Origin: Aquibacillus saliphilus
GTDB lineage: Bacteria > Bacillota > Bacilli > Bacillales > Amphibacillaceae
Assembly: GCF_020404745.1 (NCBI RefSeq)
Contig: NZ_JAIZAP010000005.1
Coordinates: forward strand, 62,001-126,000
DNA: 64,000 bases
Direction: 5' to 3'
The notes below the pieces were generated by a model. It saw nothing but the letters and a program-made list of their open reading frames with translations. It ran no database searches and was not told the origin of the DNA. Both the position numbers and the translations under genes were made by a program. Shown here piece by piece: positions 1 through 7,611 of this stretch (position 1 is the first letter of the stretch; the number at the start of each line of letters is the position of its first letter).

Positions 1-170
1 ATGTTTTTCGCATAATTTAAATTATCTTTGTTTTCCCACACAATCTTCATTGTATCTCTAATATGTTTTGGTTTTACTTTTCCAATACCAAACGGAATTG
101 GACTAACCCAATGTTCAGGTGATGGAACTTTCGAGACTTTCATCGGGCCTTGATGTTTTGTTTCTCCCAT
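1..170 (-). CDS. FdhF/YdeP-like molybdopterin oxidoreductase, N-terminal fragment
   Basis: Only the first 56 codons are inside the window; the gene runs off the left edge. The start is the ATG at 170, preceded by AAGGAGTG at good spacing. The protein begins MGETKHQGPMKV and continues with HWVSPIPFGIGKVKP, a lead-in that I associate with Firmicute FdhF/YdeP-family molybdenum oxidoreductases (formate-dehydrogenase-like alpha subunits). None of the cofactor-binding residues are visible. The neighbours (MpsC-like protein, OxlT-like antiporter, fdhD) support a formate-linked molybdoenzyme. The family assignment comes from recall of the N-terminus and is moderate; the substrate is inferred. Confidence 0.55.
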   Translation of the reverse strand, partial: MGETKHQGPMKVSKVPSPEHWVSPIPFGIGKVKPKHIRDTMKIVWENKDNLNYAKN

Positions 171-302
171 AGAATAATCACTCCTTAAATTTTATTTCCT
201 TACTTTTTGTATAATTTAACCCTGGATTATCAGGTGAGAACAACGCTATATCAATACACAGACTACCTTGCCATGAACTTATATATATTCCTACTAGACA
301 CA

Positions 303-349
303 AAAAACCACCGTAAACATTTCTCTAGGGAAAAATACTACGGTGGTTG
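303..349 (-). terminator. Terminator after the MpsC-like gene
   Basis: Read on the minus strand, AACCACCGTA and TACGGTGGTT form a stem followed by a T-run (TTTTTTG). It lies just beyond the stop of the 385-744 gene and separates it from the molybdoenzyme gene at 1-170. The rest of 171-384 shows no further gene. Confidence 0.75.
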
Positions 350-384
350 AGTCTTTAACAGGAGCGCTGACAAGTACCTAACCT

Positions 385-744
385 TTATTCATTAAATTTA
401 TCACTTAAATTTTCATCAAAAACGAAGATAGACATCCCAAAGTCTCGATTAATGTCAATATCGACAAATAAATCAACAAGCTTACACTTTAAGAATTCTT
501 CCATTTCTTCAGGAGGATTCTTACGATACATTTCTTTCACCATTTCTGTTCGTGCGGCTCTGAGTACTTGTTTTCCTTCGTCCGAACCTGCAATAAACTT
601 TTCAACCGGCGAAAGATTTCCTTCCATTTCACAAATTGCCCAGTTTTTACAGAAGGTTGTGGTAATTTTACTTGGACCTTTTCCCATATGCTTCTTTCTA
701 AACGAGCGCACAAGGTTGCTGAATTCTGCTTCGTACCTATTCAT
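385..744 (-). CDS. MpsC-family (DUF2294) protein
   Basis: A 119-residue soluble protein with no signal peptide or membrane segment. It starts at ATG 744 behind CAGGAGG. The compact alpha/beta sequence, with a GKGPSKI motif near residue 22 and a VDIDINRDFG stretch near residue 93, matches my memory of DUF2294, since renamed MpsC after the Staphylococcus membrane-potential system MpsABC. No mpsA or mpsB is nearby, so a role in sodium translocation is not supported here. Relatives are often found beside formate dehydrogenase genes in Bacillaceae, as this one is. Molecular function is unknown. A terminator follows it. Confidence 0.6.
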   Translation of the reverse strand: MNRYEAEFSNLVRSFRKKHMGKGPSKITTTFCKNWAICEMEGNLSPVEKFIAGSDEGKQVLRAARTEMVKEMYRKNPPEEMEEFLKCKLVDLFVDIDINRDFGMSIFVFDENLSDKFNE

Positions 745-812
745 TAATGCCTCCTGATAAACAATATTAAACTATTAATATTGTATCATATTACTTTTTC
801 CTAATAAAATTT

Positions 813-2087
813 TTAGCCAGCTATCGAACTAGATTTTGTTTGATTATCTTTTTGGCTCCGTAACTTAGTAACATTTTTCCCCGTAGCAATTGATATGAAT
901 AGGGCCAATATAAACAAGCAAGCGAAAAACGTTAAACTTGCTTGATAGCCACCTGTTGTATCCTTAATCCATGCAGCAAACATTGGACCAACTAACCCAG
1001 CCGCCGCCCAAGCCGTTAAAATGTACCCATGAATCGCTCCTAGTTGTTTTGTTCCAAAGACATCTCCAATGAATGCTGGGATAGTAGAAAATCCTCCACC
1101 ATAACATGCATAAATAAGAACTACTAATACGCTGAAAATGATCTGACTGGTTACGCTTGGTAAGATGAAGAAAATCGGAATTTGAATAATGAAAAACAAC
1201 ATATATGTTGTCACACGGCCAATGTAGTCTGACACAGTTGCCCAGATTAAACGACCAAGCCCATTCGCTATCCCTAAAGCCCCAACAAGTGCTGCAGCCT
1301 CTGTAGTTGAAATTCCAATACTTTCTACTGCCAATGGTTTCATCGCTGAAATAACCGCAATACCACATGTTACGTTAATAAACAACATCAACCATAAGAA
1401 ATAAAAACGTTTTGTTTTGATTGATTCGTTTGCCGTTAACTGTGCTAAATCTTCTTTAATTTTAGTTTTCCCTGACGCAACCTTTTCCTTGAAACCTTCC
1501 GGAGCCCAATCAACTGGAGGTTTTTCTAAGTAAAGTGATGATACTGTCATCACTACAAAATAAGAGATTCCTAGAATATAAAATGTATTTGCAATTCCTA
1601 CAGAATTAATTAAAGCATCCATTATTGGACTACTTATTGCTGCAGCGAAACCAAATCCCATAATTGCTAAACCTGTTGCAAGACCACGTCTGTCAGGAAA
1701 CCATTTTACCAATGTTGAAACCGGAGCTATGTAACCGACTCCTAACCCGATTCCACCTAGCACTCCATAGAAAATATATAAAAGTGGTAATGAACCGATT
1801 GCAACTGCAAAACCAGATCCAAAAATACCTATTCCAAAAAATGCAGCCGCTAGCAATCCCGCTTTTCTAGGACCATACTTCTCAACGAAGTGACCAAGAA
1901 ACGCTGCTGACAAACCTAAAAATAAAATTGCTACACTAAACGTAAATTGAACTTCCCTGGATGACCATCCAAATTCTTCGATTAAAGGCGTAGTAAAGTT
2001 ACTCCACGCATATACAGAACCAATTGAAATATGTATCCCTATAGCTGATGCAGCTATAAACCATCTATTTTTAACCTTTTGCACCAA
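813..2087 (-). CDS. OxlT-like MFS transporter (oxalate/formate antiporter family)
   Basis: A 424-residue twelve-helix Major Facilitator protein. The first helix carries ISIGSVYAWS and the second GLSAAFLGHF, typical of the oxalate/formate antiporter (OxlT/YhjX) branch; a charged loop near residues 200-235 splits the two six-helix halves. The likely start is TTG 2087 (MVQKVKNRW), with AAAAGGATG seven bases upstream. An in-frame ATG at 2141 exists, but it lies inside a terminator-like hairpin and has no ribosome site. It is divergent from fdhD and close to a molybdoenzyme gene, so formate or another small carboxylate is a reasonable substrate guess. The long upstream leader is listed separately. 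Confidence 0.8.
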   Translation of the reverse strand: MVQKVKNRWFIAASAIGIHISIGSVYAWSNFTTPLIEEFGWSSREVQFTFSVAILFLGLSAAFLGHFVEKYGPRKAGLLAAAFFGIGIFGSGFAVAIGSLPLLYIFYGVLGGIGLGVGYIAPVSTLVKWFPDRRGLATGLAIMGFGFAAAISSPIMDALINSVGIANTFYILGISYFVVMTVSSLYLEKPPVDWAPEGFKEKVASGKTKIKEDLAQLTANESIKTKRFYFLWLMLFINVTCGIAVISAMKPLAVESIGISTTEAAALVGALGIANGLGRLIWATVSDYIGRVTTYMLFFIIQIPIFFILPSVTSQIIFSVLVVLIYACYGGGFSTIPAFIGDVFGTKQLGAIHGYILTAWAAAGLVGPMFAAWIKDTTGGYQASLTFFACLFILALFISIATGKNVTKLRSQKDNQTKSSSIAG

Positions 2088-2089
2088 TT

Positions 2090-2300
2090 CCACATCCTTT
2101 TCATAAAATAAAACCGTCAATCCACCTAAGAAGAAATGCAACTTCGCATTCTTTTGGAAGATTGACGGTTAGTAAACAGCAGGACTCGCTACTATTGGAC
2201 CAACAGTAATCGTTTTCATTAATGTTTGTGAATTTTTAACCGATGACAGGATCGCTATCTCGCGTCAAAAATGTTACAAAATTGTGACTTTTTATAATTA
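2090..2300 (-). promoter_or_regulatory. Structured leader with terminator-like hairpin before the OxlT-like gene
   Basis: On the minus strand a TATAAT-like box near 2305-2310 is followed by about 200 untranslated bases before the TTG start. The 3' part (2112-2170) is a perfect 11-bp stem, AACCGTCAATC with GATTGACGGTT, enclosing a second hairpin (AAGAATGC/GCATTTCTT) and followed by TTTTATTTTA, as in an intrinsic terminator or attenuator. Upstream are two related short motifs, TAGCGATCCTGTCAT and TAGCGAGTCCTGCTGT. TTGACG near 2262 could pair with the CGTCAA of the terminator stem as an antiterminator. I do not recognise it as a known riboswitch class. Confidence 0.5.
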
Positions 2301-2511
2301 TTATAGTATCATGAACTAAAAGAAATATACAACCATTTTTTAAATTACTACAAATTAATAGTTTAATTTTAAAGTTGTTTCAATAAAAACTAGCTTTTTA
2401 GATATTCAAGTGGAATAGCATACTTCTTAACTCTATGTGTGTTACTTGTCTTATAAAATAGATTATGCTTACATGATTATTAAATTAAAAAAATGAAATT
2501 GGGTGAAGAAT

Positions 2512-3306
2512 ATGCTTCATAACACAAGCTCTAAAGAACCGATTGTAAAATACACTTACGGGGAACTACTTTCAACGGAAGACGATATTGTCACTGAATT
2601 TCCGATCACCATTCATATAAATGGTCAAGAGTTTGCGACAATGGTTTGTACTCCTACCCATCTTGAAGAACTAGTTATTGGTTTTTTAGCTTCTGAAGGA
2701 GTTATTTTGTTCAAGGATGATATAAAGAATCTTGATATTGATGAAGATCGTGGCTTTGCATATGTTACTTTAAAAAAAGCGACTATTAATGTAGATCAAC
2801 AACACTACTCAAAGCGGTTTATTGGATCATGTTGTGGCAAAAGTAGGCAATTTTACTTTCAAAGTGATGTAAAGACTGCGAAAACATCAATGACAAAGAT
2901 ATCTCTAACAGCTGAACAATGTATAAACTTAATGAATAGGATGCAAGGAGATAGTGTTGTCTTTAAGGAGACTGGTGGCGTACATAATGCAGCTCTATGT
3001 ACACCTACAGATATAATTATTGGTCGAAACGATATTGGAAGACATAACGCACTTGATAAAATATATGGATATAGCTTGCTAAATAAAATATCTGTACGAG
3101 ATAAAATCATTGTTTTTAGCGGGAGAATTTCGTCTGAGATTATGACAAAAGCTGCAAAAATCGGTGTTGGTATTGTACTTTCAAAATCAGCTCCAACTGA
3201 TTTAGCCATACGACTCGCGAATGATTTGAACATAACAGCTGTAGGATTTATTCGTGGTAACTCTTTTAATGTCTATTCTCATCCAGAAAAAATAACGCGA
3301 GCATAA
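2512..3306 (+). CDS. fdhD: Formate dehydrogenase accessory sulfurtransferase FdhD
   Basis: A 264-residue cytoplasmic protein. FdhD passes sulfur from IscS-type desulfurases to the bis-MGD molybdenum cofactor and is needed for active formate dehydrogenase. Visible family landmarks are the cysteine pair in GSCCGKS (around residue 105), the ETGGVHNAALC segment, the GRNDIGRHNALDKI motif and FSGRISSEIM. The cysteines are adjacent, while the E. coli protein has a CxxC. ATG 2512 is chosen over GTG 2503 because GGGTGA sits five bases upstream of the ATG. It is divergent from the OxlT-like gene and lies close to the molybdoenzyme at the left edge. Confidence 0.92.
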   Translation: MLHNTSSKEPIVKYTYGELLSTEDDIVTEFPITIHINGQEFATMVCTPTHLEELVIGFLASEGVILFKDDIKNLDIDEDRGFAYVTLKKATINVDQQHYSKRFIGSCCGKSRQFYFQSDVKTAKTSMTKISLTAEQCINLMNRMQGDSVVFKETGGVHNAALCTPTDIIIGRNDIGRHNALDKIYGYSLLNKISVRDKIIVFSGRISSEIMTKAAKIGVGIVLSKSAPTDLAIRLANDLNITAVGFIRGNSFNVYSHPEKITRA

Positions 3307-3397
3307 AGTTTTTAATAGTTGATGGAACCATAAGGTTCTGAATGAAACTATGTTTCTACTACTCTAAAATTACATTTTTTCAATGATTAATAGTTTA

Positions 3398-3930
3398 GAC
3401 TGTTTTCTATTAGATTATTATTATGGACACAAAAACTATAGAATGCGACGTAACATACCACGTCATACTGGAAAGTACGTGGCGGGTACCCAGAGAGGTT
3501 GTTTACAAGGTGACTGAGAAATACACTTGGATAATGAATCAAAGTGATCCATAAGCTGTTTATCGAGTATGAAGGTCCTTTTGAGTGTGAAAGAGATGAA
3601 ATAAGACCTTCATCAGCGTTATGAAGGTCATTTTGATAATGAAAGTGATGAAAAGAGACGTTCATAAGCACTATGAAAGTCATTTTAATAGTGAAAGTGA
3701 TGAAAAGAGACTTTCATAAGCATTATAAAGGTCCTTTTGAGTGTGAAAGAGATGAAATAAGACTTTCATCAGCGTTATGAAGGTCCTTTTGATAGTGAAA
3801 GTGATGAAAAGAGACTTTCATAAGCACTATGAAGGTCCTTTTGAGTGTATTTCCGGGGCAGGTATTATGCACTCACCAACATTTAAGTTACGTCGCATTT
3901 TCTATCAACTACGAAAAGCAACAACATTTA
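3398..3930. repeat. Terminal-inverted-repeat element A
   Basis: TGCGACGTAAC at 3444-3454 is inverted as GTTACGTCGCA at 3887-3897. The outer flanks (about 45 bp on the left, about 35 bp on the right) closely resemble those of the element at 58718-59262, e.g. AGATTATT, GACACAA and AACTATA on the left and TCTATCAACT on the right. The inner contents of the two copies are unrelated: this one carries a 52-bp tandem repeat and a CCACGT/ACGTGG hairpin. No transposase is encoded, so this looks like a non-autonomous mobile element or a recombination-prone repeat. It fills the gap between fdhD and the sensor kinase; I see no gene in it. Confidence 0.6.
3571..3848. repeat. 52-bp tandem repeat, 5 full copies plus 18 bp
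   Basis: Units start at 3571, 3623, 3675, 3727 and 3779, and a partial unit starts at 3831. Every unit is exactly 52 bp, of the type GAAGGTCCTTTTGA...GAAAG..ATGAAA..GAGACTTTCAT..GC..TAT. Units 1 and 4 share one variant (GAGTGTGAAAGAGATG); units 2, 3 and 5 share another. Each junction can fold (GACTTTCAT with ATGAAGGTC). Copies are contiguous with no spacers, so this is not a CRISPR array. Confidence 0.9.
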
Positions 3931-3969
3931 CGAAAGACCCCTATTTCATTAGAATTGTTGCCCCCACTA

Positions 3970-5694
3970 TTAAACGCGCGGAATCTCTAGTACGACTACC
4001 GTTCCTTTTCCTGGTATAGATCTAATTTGAAGTTCTCCATTCACTGAACGCGCTCTTTCTTCCATACTAATTAATCCAACTCCCGAAGTTAATCGATTTT
4101 TAATAAATCCTTTGCCATTATCCTCAATCACTACTCGAACCACATTCTCTACTTCTCGAATTGTTACTGAAGCTTGATTAACATCAGCGTATTTACGCAC
4201 GTTTGTAAGGGATTCTTGTATTATTCTATAAATAGTTACCTCAATTTGATTGACCAATCTTTGTTCAAGGAAACATTCAAATAAAACATCAAAATTGTAA
4301 TTCTCAGAAAATCGATTGAGAAAAGAACGAATTGCAGGAACAAGCCCGAGGTCATCTAGAACAGAAGGCCTGAGTTCCCAAGAGAAATCTCTGATTTCTT
4401 CAATTAATTCTGTTGCTTCTCTGACCATTTGTTCGTGTAAGGGATGATTTATTTCATTACCTAAACGGTTAATAGTTATTAAGTGACTATATAGGTTCTG
4501 ACCGATTCCGTCATGAAGCTCACGTGACAATCTCTTTCTCTCATCTTCTTGAACGTCAATAATACGTGTCATCGTGTGCTGTAATTCTTCTTCAACCTTT
4601 TTTCTGTTGGTAATATCAAAACGTATGGCTAAATACTGATAAGGTTTTCCATGTTCATTCAAAAAAGGAACAATTGTTGTATCTACCCAATAATGGGTGC
4701 CATCCTTTGCTTTATTATAGATTTCGCCATGCCAGACATGGCCATTACCAATGGTATTCCATAGGTTTTTAAAAAATGTCCTAGGGTGATACCTAGAGTT
4801 AATAATGGCATGTGTATTACCAATTAATTCTTCTCTAGGATACTTTGAAACATGGACAAACTGATCATTCACGTAGGTAATCTTTCCTTGCTGGTCTGTA
4901 ATTGCTACAATCGAAGACTCATCTAAAGCAAATTTAAAATCTACCAATTCTTGCATAGACTTGTTCAGTTCATCAACGACACGCTTATAATCAGTAATTT
5001 CTTTTCTAATTGCTAAATATTGATATGGCTTTCCTTCATTAGTTATGAAAGGAACAATCGTTGTATCAACCCAATAATATGTTCCATCCTTTGCCTTGTT
5101 CTTTATTTCCCCGTGCCAAACCTTACCGTTAGCAATTGTTCGCCACAGATTACGTATAAATTCTTTTGAATGATGTCCAGAGTTTATAATTCTGTGGTCT
5201 TTACCAATTAATTCGTCGCTTGAATACTGTGATATTTCACAAAATTTATCATTTACATATTTAATTTTTCCTGTTTGATCTGTGATAGCTACGATAGTTG
5301 ATTGGTCAAGGGCGTATTTCATATCGAATAATTCATCTGATATTTTTTGAGGCTCCATTCCAAGATTAGAATAGTTGTTACTGCGTTGGATAAAGAGTAA
5401 GGTGTAGCTTTCACCTTTGATAGAAATGAGACTTTTCCGGACAAATAAAGGGATTGAAGTCTCTTGTTTATTTTTTGCAAAATGTTGGATAATCTTTCCC
5501 TCTTCAATCCTATTAAAATCTATATAAGGCATTAGCTGTTGTATATTTTCGCCTAGATAATCACCTTGTTCAAGGTGAAGCATTTGAGTAGCTTTATGAT
5601 TTACAGACTGAATCACACCGTATTCATCAACGACAATGGATCCATCTCCAGGAGTTAGACTGGTTGAATTATTATTAGGATTTAATTTTTTCAT
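3970..5694 (-). CDS. Cytoplasmic triple-PAS sensor histidine kinase (NarL/NreB type)
   Basis: A 574-residue protein without membrane segments. It has a short PAS (about 15-110), then two very similar PAS-PAC modules (about 127-240 and 252-365), each with ELIG, WHGEI.NKAKDGT.YWVDTTIVPF and PYQYLAIR, so one arose by internal duplication. A HisKA_3 dimerisation segment follows with the phosphoacceptor in ERKRLSRELHDGIGQ, then a HATPase domain with QESLTNVRKYA and DNGKGF. The NreB cysteine set for an Fe-S sensor cluster is absent. It is the last gene of the nitrate-type operon, 17 bases after the GAF gene. A flavin- or heme-like redox ligand is possible but not shown. Confidence 0.85.
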   Translation of the reverse strand: MKKLNPNNNSTSLTPGDGSIVVDEYGVIQSVNHKATQMLHLEQGDYLGENIQQLMPYIDFNRIEEGKIIQHFAKNKQETSIPLFVRKSLISIKGESYTLLFIQRSNNYSNLGMEPQKISDELFDMKYALDQSTIVAITDQTGKIKYVNDKFCEISQYSSDELIGKDHRIINSGHHSKEFIRNLWRTIANGKVWHGEIKNKAKDGTYYWVDTTIVPFITNEGKPYQYLAIRKEITDYKRVVDELNKSMQELVDFKFALDESSIVAITDQQGKITYVNDQFVHVSKYPREELIGNTHAIINSRYHPRTFFKNLWNTIGNGHVWHGEIYNKAKDGTHYWVDTTIVPFLNEHGKPYQYLAIRFDITNRKKVEEELQHTMTRIIDVQEDERKRLSRELHDGIGQNLYSHLITINRLGNEINHPLHEQMVREATELIEEIRDFSWELRPSVLDDLGLVPAIRSFLNRFSENYNFDVLFECFLEQRLVNQIEVTIYRIIQESLTNVRKYADVNQASVTIREVENVVRVVIEDNGKGFIKNRLTSGVGLISMEERARSVNGELQIRSIPGKGTVVVLEIPRV

Positions 5695-5711
5695 AGCTTC
5701 AGCTTCCCCTC

Positions 5712-6185
5712 CTAGTTCCCAAAATAATAAGAAGCTAATAAACTTTCCACCTTTTCAGCTGTTTGCTTCACCTTCTGATAATTATCTTGATTGAAAGTAT
5801 GTGGGTCCCTAAAACCAATTAAAAGAGCACCTTTAGGTACCCCTTTCCATATCAATGGACATGCATAAGCAGATATGATTTTTTCAGCTAACATAATTGG
5901 GTATTCTGTTGACTTACCGATAATATCATTTGGAAAAGATGCTATCGTCATTGAACTTCCGCTTGATATTACTTTTCCGGCTATTCCCTTGCCATATCGA
6001 ACTGTAATGTACTTGTATTTTTCATTTCTGTTGCCACTAACATATGGCCATACAACATCCATTTCCCCATATTTTTGTAATGCTATTCCACTGAAATCAC
6101 ACGGCATGTTTTCTTTCAATTGATCACATTCTAACAAAAGTAAATCTGTTAATTCTTCAGCTTTTGAGCTCTGTTCAAATTCCAT
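5712..6185 (-). CDS. GAF-domain protein, NreA-like putative nitrate sensor
   Basis: A soluble protein of 157 residues, essentially one GAF domain. Landmarks are DFSGIALQKYG (about 30-40), YGKGIAGKVISSG and YACPLIWKGVPKGALLIGF. NreA of Staphylococcus is a GAF protein that binds nitrate and restrains the NreB kinase; size, fold and position between an NreC-type regulator and a kinase fit that role. The ATG at 6185 overlaps the stop of the response regulator by 11 bases, implying translational coupling. A longer in-frame start at 6218 lies inside the regulator and is rejected. Function rests on context. Confidence 0.7.
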   Translation of the reverse strand: MEFEQSSKAEELTDLLLLECDQLKENMPCDFSGIALQKYGEMDVVWPYVSGNRNEKYKYITVRYGKGIAGKVISSGSSMTIASFPNDIIGKSTEYPIMLAEKIISAYACPLIWKGVPKGALLIGFRDPHTFNQDNYQKVKQTAEKVESLLASYYFGN

Positions 6186-6828
6186 AACCAAGCAAACCTT
6201 TCTTGAGAGCATAGGCAACCAACTCAGGTCTTGTTTTCATTTGTAATTTATCCATTAGGTTACTTTTATGTGTTTCAACAGTCTTTACACTTATGATTAA
6301 CTGCTCACCAATATCCTTATTGGCGTAACCTTTTGCAATAAGTGTTAATACTTCCTTTTCACGATCAGATAAAAGTTGATAGTTGTCAGACCCATCACTT
6401 TTTACTGAACCTAAATATTCTTCCATTAACCGCTTGGTTGCAGCAGCATGCAAGTAAGCATCTCCATTACATACAGATTTTATTGCGCTAATAAGTTCTT
6501 CATGCGGTGCGCTTTTTAATACACATCCAGATGCACCAGCTTGAATAGCACGGAACAAATATTCTTCATCATCATGCATCGTCAATATTAAGATAGATGT
6601 TTTTGCTAATAGTTTCTTTAATTCAGAAGTTGCGGATAATCCGTCTTTACCATGTGGCATACTTAGGTCCATTAACACAACATCAGGTGTTAAATCCAGT
6701 GCTTTCTCTATACCTTCATTGCCTTCTGAAGCTTCTCCTACCACTTCCATATCTGGTACCGCATTTAATAATACCTTTAGCCCCATCCTAACAACCGCAT
6801 GGTCATCTACTAATAGGATTTTTATCAA
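6175..6828 (-). CDS. NarL/NreC-type response regulator
   Basis: A 217-residue two-domain regulator. The receiver (1-120) has the acidic pocket DD at 8-9, the phosphorylated Asp in VVLMDLSMP, and the switch Thr/Lys in ILTMHDD and VLKSAP. The LuxR-type helix-turn-helix (about 150-212) reads LSDREKEVLTLIAKGYANKDIG with SVKTVETHKSN. The start is TTG 6828, seven bases after AGGAGGA, and immediately follows the sensorless kinase gene. It is the only response regulator in the operon, so it is the likely target of both kinases. A dyad upstream of the operon (14353-14392) is a candidate binding site. Confidence 0.9.
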   Translation of the reverse strand: MIKILLVDDHAVVRMGLKVLLNAVPDMEVVGEASEGNEGIEKALDLTPDVVLMDLSMPHGKDGLSATSELKKLLAKTSILILTMHDDEEYLFRAIQAGASGCVLKSAPHEELISAIKSVCNGDAYLHAAATKRLMEEYLGSVKSDGSDNYQLLSDREKEVLTLIAKGYANKDIGEQLIISVKTVETHKSNLMDKLQMKTRPELVAYALKKGLLGYGI

Positions 6829-6829
6829 T

Positions 6830-7495
6830 TTACATTCCTCCTATTTCAGTAGGCAAAACTATTGTTACTTTTGTACCTTTTCCTATACTAGAAGACAGAT
6901 AACAATTGCCTCCAGCAGTAGTCATCCGTTGCTTCATCGCTGCTATACCTTTAAATAGGTTATTATCTATCGCTTCTTGTACATTGAAACCAATTCCGAT
7001 GTCATCAATGACTATTTCTAACAAGTTTTCTTCCCATTTGAAAGATAAGTTCGCCTCAGATGTATCAGCATATTTAGCTATATTAATCAAAGCTTCTTGG
7101 CATGATCTAAAAACTGCCAAACCTTTTGATTCCGATATCTTTTGTTCTTCGCCACTAGATTCAACATTAATCTTGACGCCAAACGTTGAGGTAAATAATT
7201 TAATATAGCTCTTTAAAGCTGAACTTAATCCTAGCGTCATTAGTGTAGAAGGATAGAGTTCAACAGATAACAGTCTAACTTCCTTAATGGTACGATTAAC
7301 GATTTCTGACAATTCTTTTGTGTAAGCTTGTAGATCTGGATGTTCAATCCCAGATTGGATAAACTCTAATCCTGTGGATACGCTATAGAGGTTTTGGCTA
7401 ATTCCCTCATGAAGCTCAAGAGCAATCCGTTTTATTTCCTCTTCTTGTGATTGAATGATATACGTGCTTGCATGGTTCATTTCCCTAAGCTCCAT
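6830..7495 (-). CDS. Small sensor-domain-less histidine kinase (HisKA_3/HATPase)
   Basis: A 221-residue soluble kinase core with no input domain. The dimerisation helix starts almost at once (IKRIALELHEGISQNLYS, phosphoacceptor His about residue 29), and a HATPase follows with RSCQEALINIAKYA, DDIGIGFN and GKGTKV. Members of this family normally carry a membrane, PAS or Fe-S sensor in front, as NreB and NarX do. It is preceded by AGAGGAGG, follows the NarK-PAS gene, and sits one base before the response regulator. The sensing may therefore be supplied in trans, for instance by the PAS domain on the transporter; that is inference. Confidence 0.85.
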   Translation of the reverse strand: MELREMNHASTYIIQSQEEEIKRIALELHEGISQNLYSVSTGLEFIQSGIEHPDLQAYTKELSEIVNRTIKEVRLLSVELYPSTLMTLGLSSALKSYIKLFTSTFGVKINVESSGEEQKISESKGLAVFRSCQEALINIAKYADTSEANLSFKWEENLLEIVIDDIGIGFNVQEAIDNNLFKGIAAMKQRMTTAGGNCYLSSSIGKGTKVTIVLPTEIGGM

Positions 7496-7611
7496 AATAA
7501 CTAACCTCCTCTATAATAACTGCGAACCCTAATAGTTAAACACAATTTAGCCTTTAAAAACTAAGATAGCTCACCTCTTTTGGGCTGATTATTACCGGAC
7601 TTTACCATTCC

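Noticed and set aside
964-1368. 134-codon frame inside the OxlT-like gene
   Set aside because: Overlaps a well-supported membrane protein in another frame; Trp/Cys-rich composition is typical of a shadow.
2088-2141. N-terminal extension of the OxlT-like protein to ATG 2141
   Set aside because: This part lies in the leader's terminator-like hairpin and lacks a ribosome site; TTG 2087 has one.
3571-3848. Possible CRISPR array
   Set aside because: The 52-bp units are contiguous with no unique spacers, and no cas genes are nearby.
3777-4019. 80-codon plus-strand frame over the tandem repeats
   Set aside because: It runs through repeat DNA into the 3' end of the kinase gene on the other strand and has no convincing ribosome site.
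3970-5694. NreB-type oxygen-sensing Fe-S kinase
   Set aside because: The four cysteines of the NreB sensor domain are absent; it is described as a PAS kinase only.
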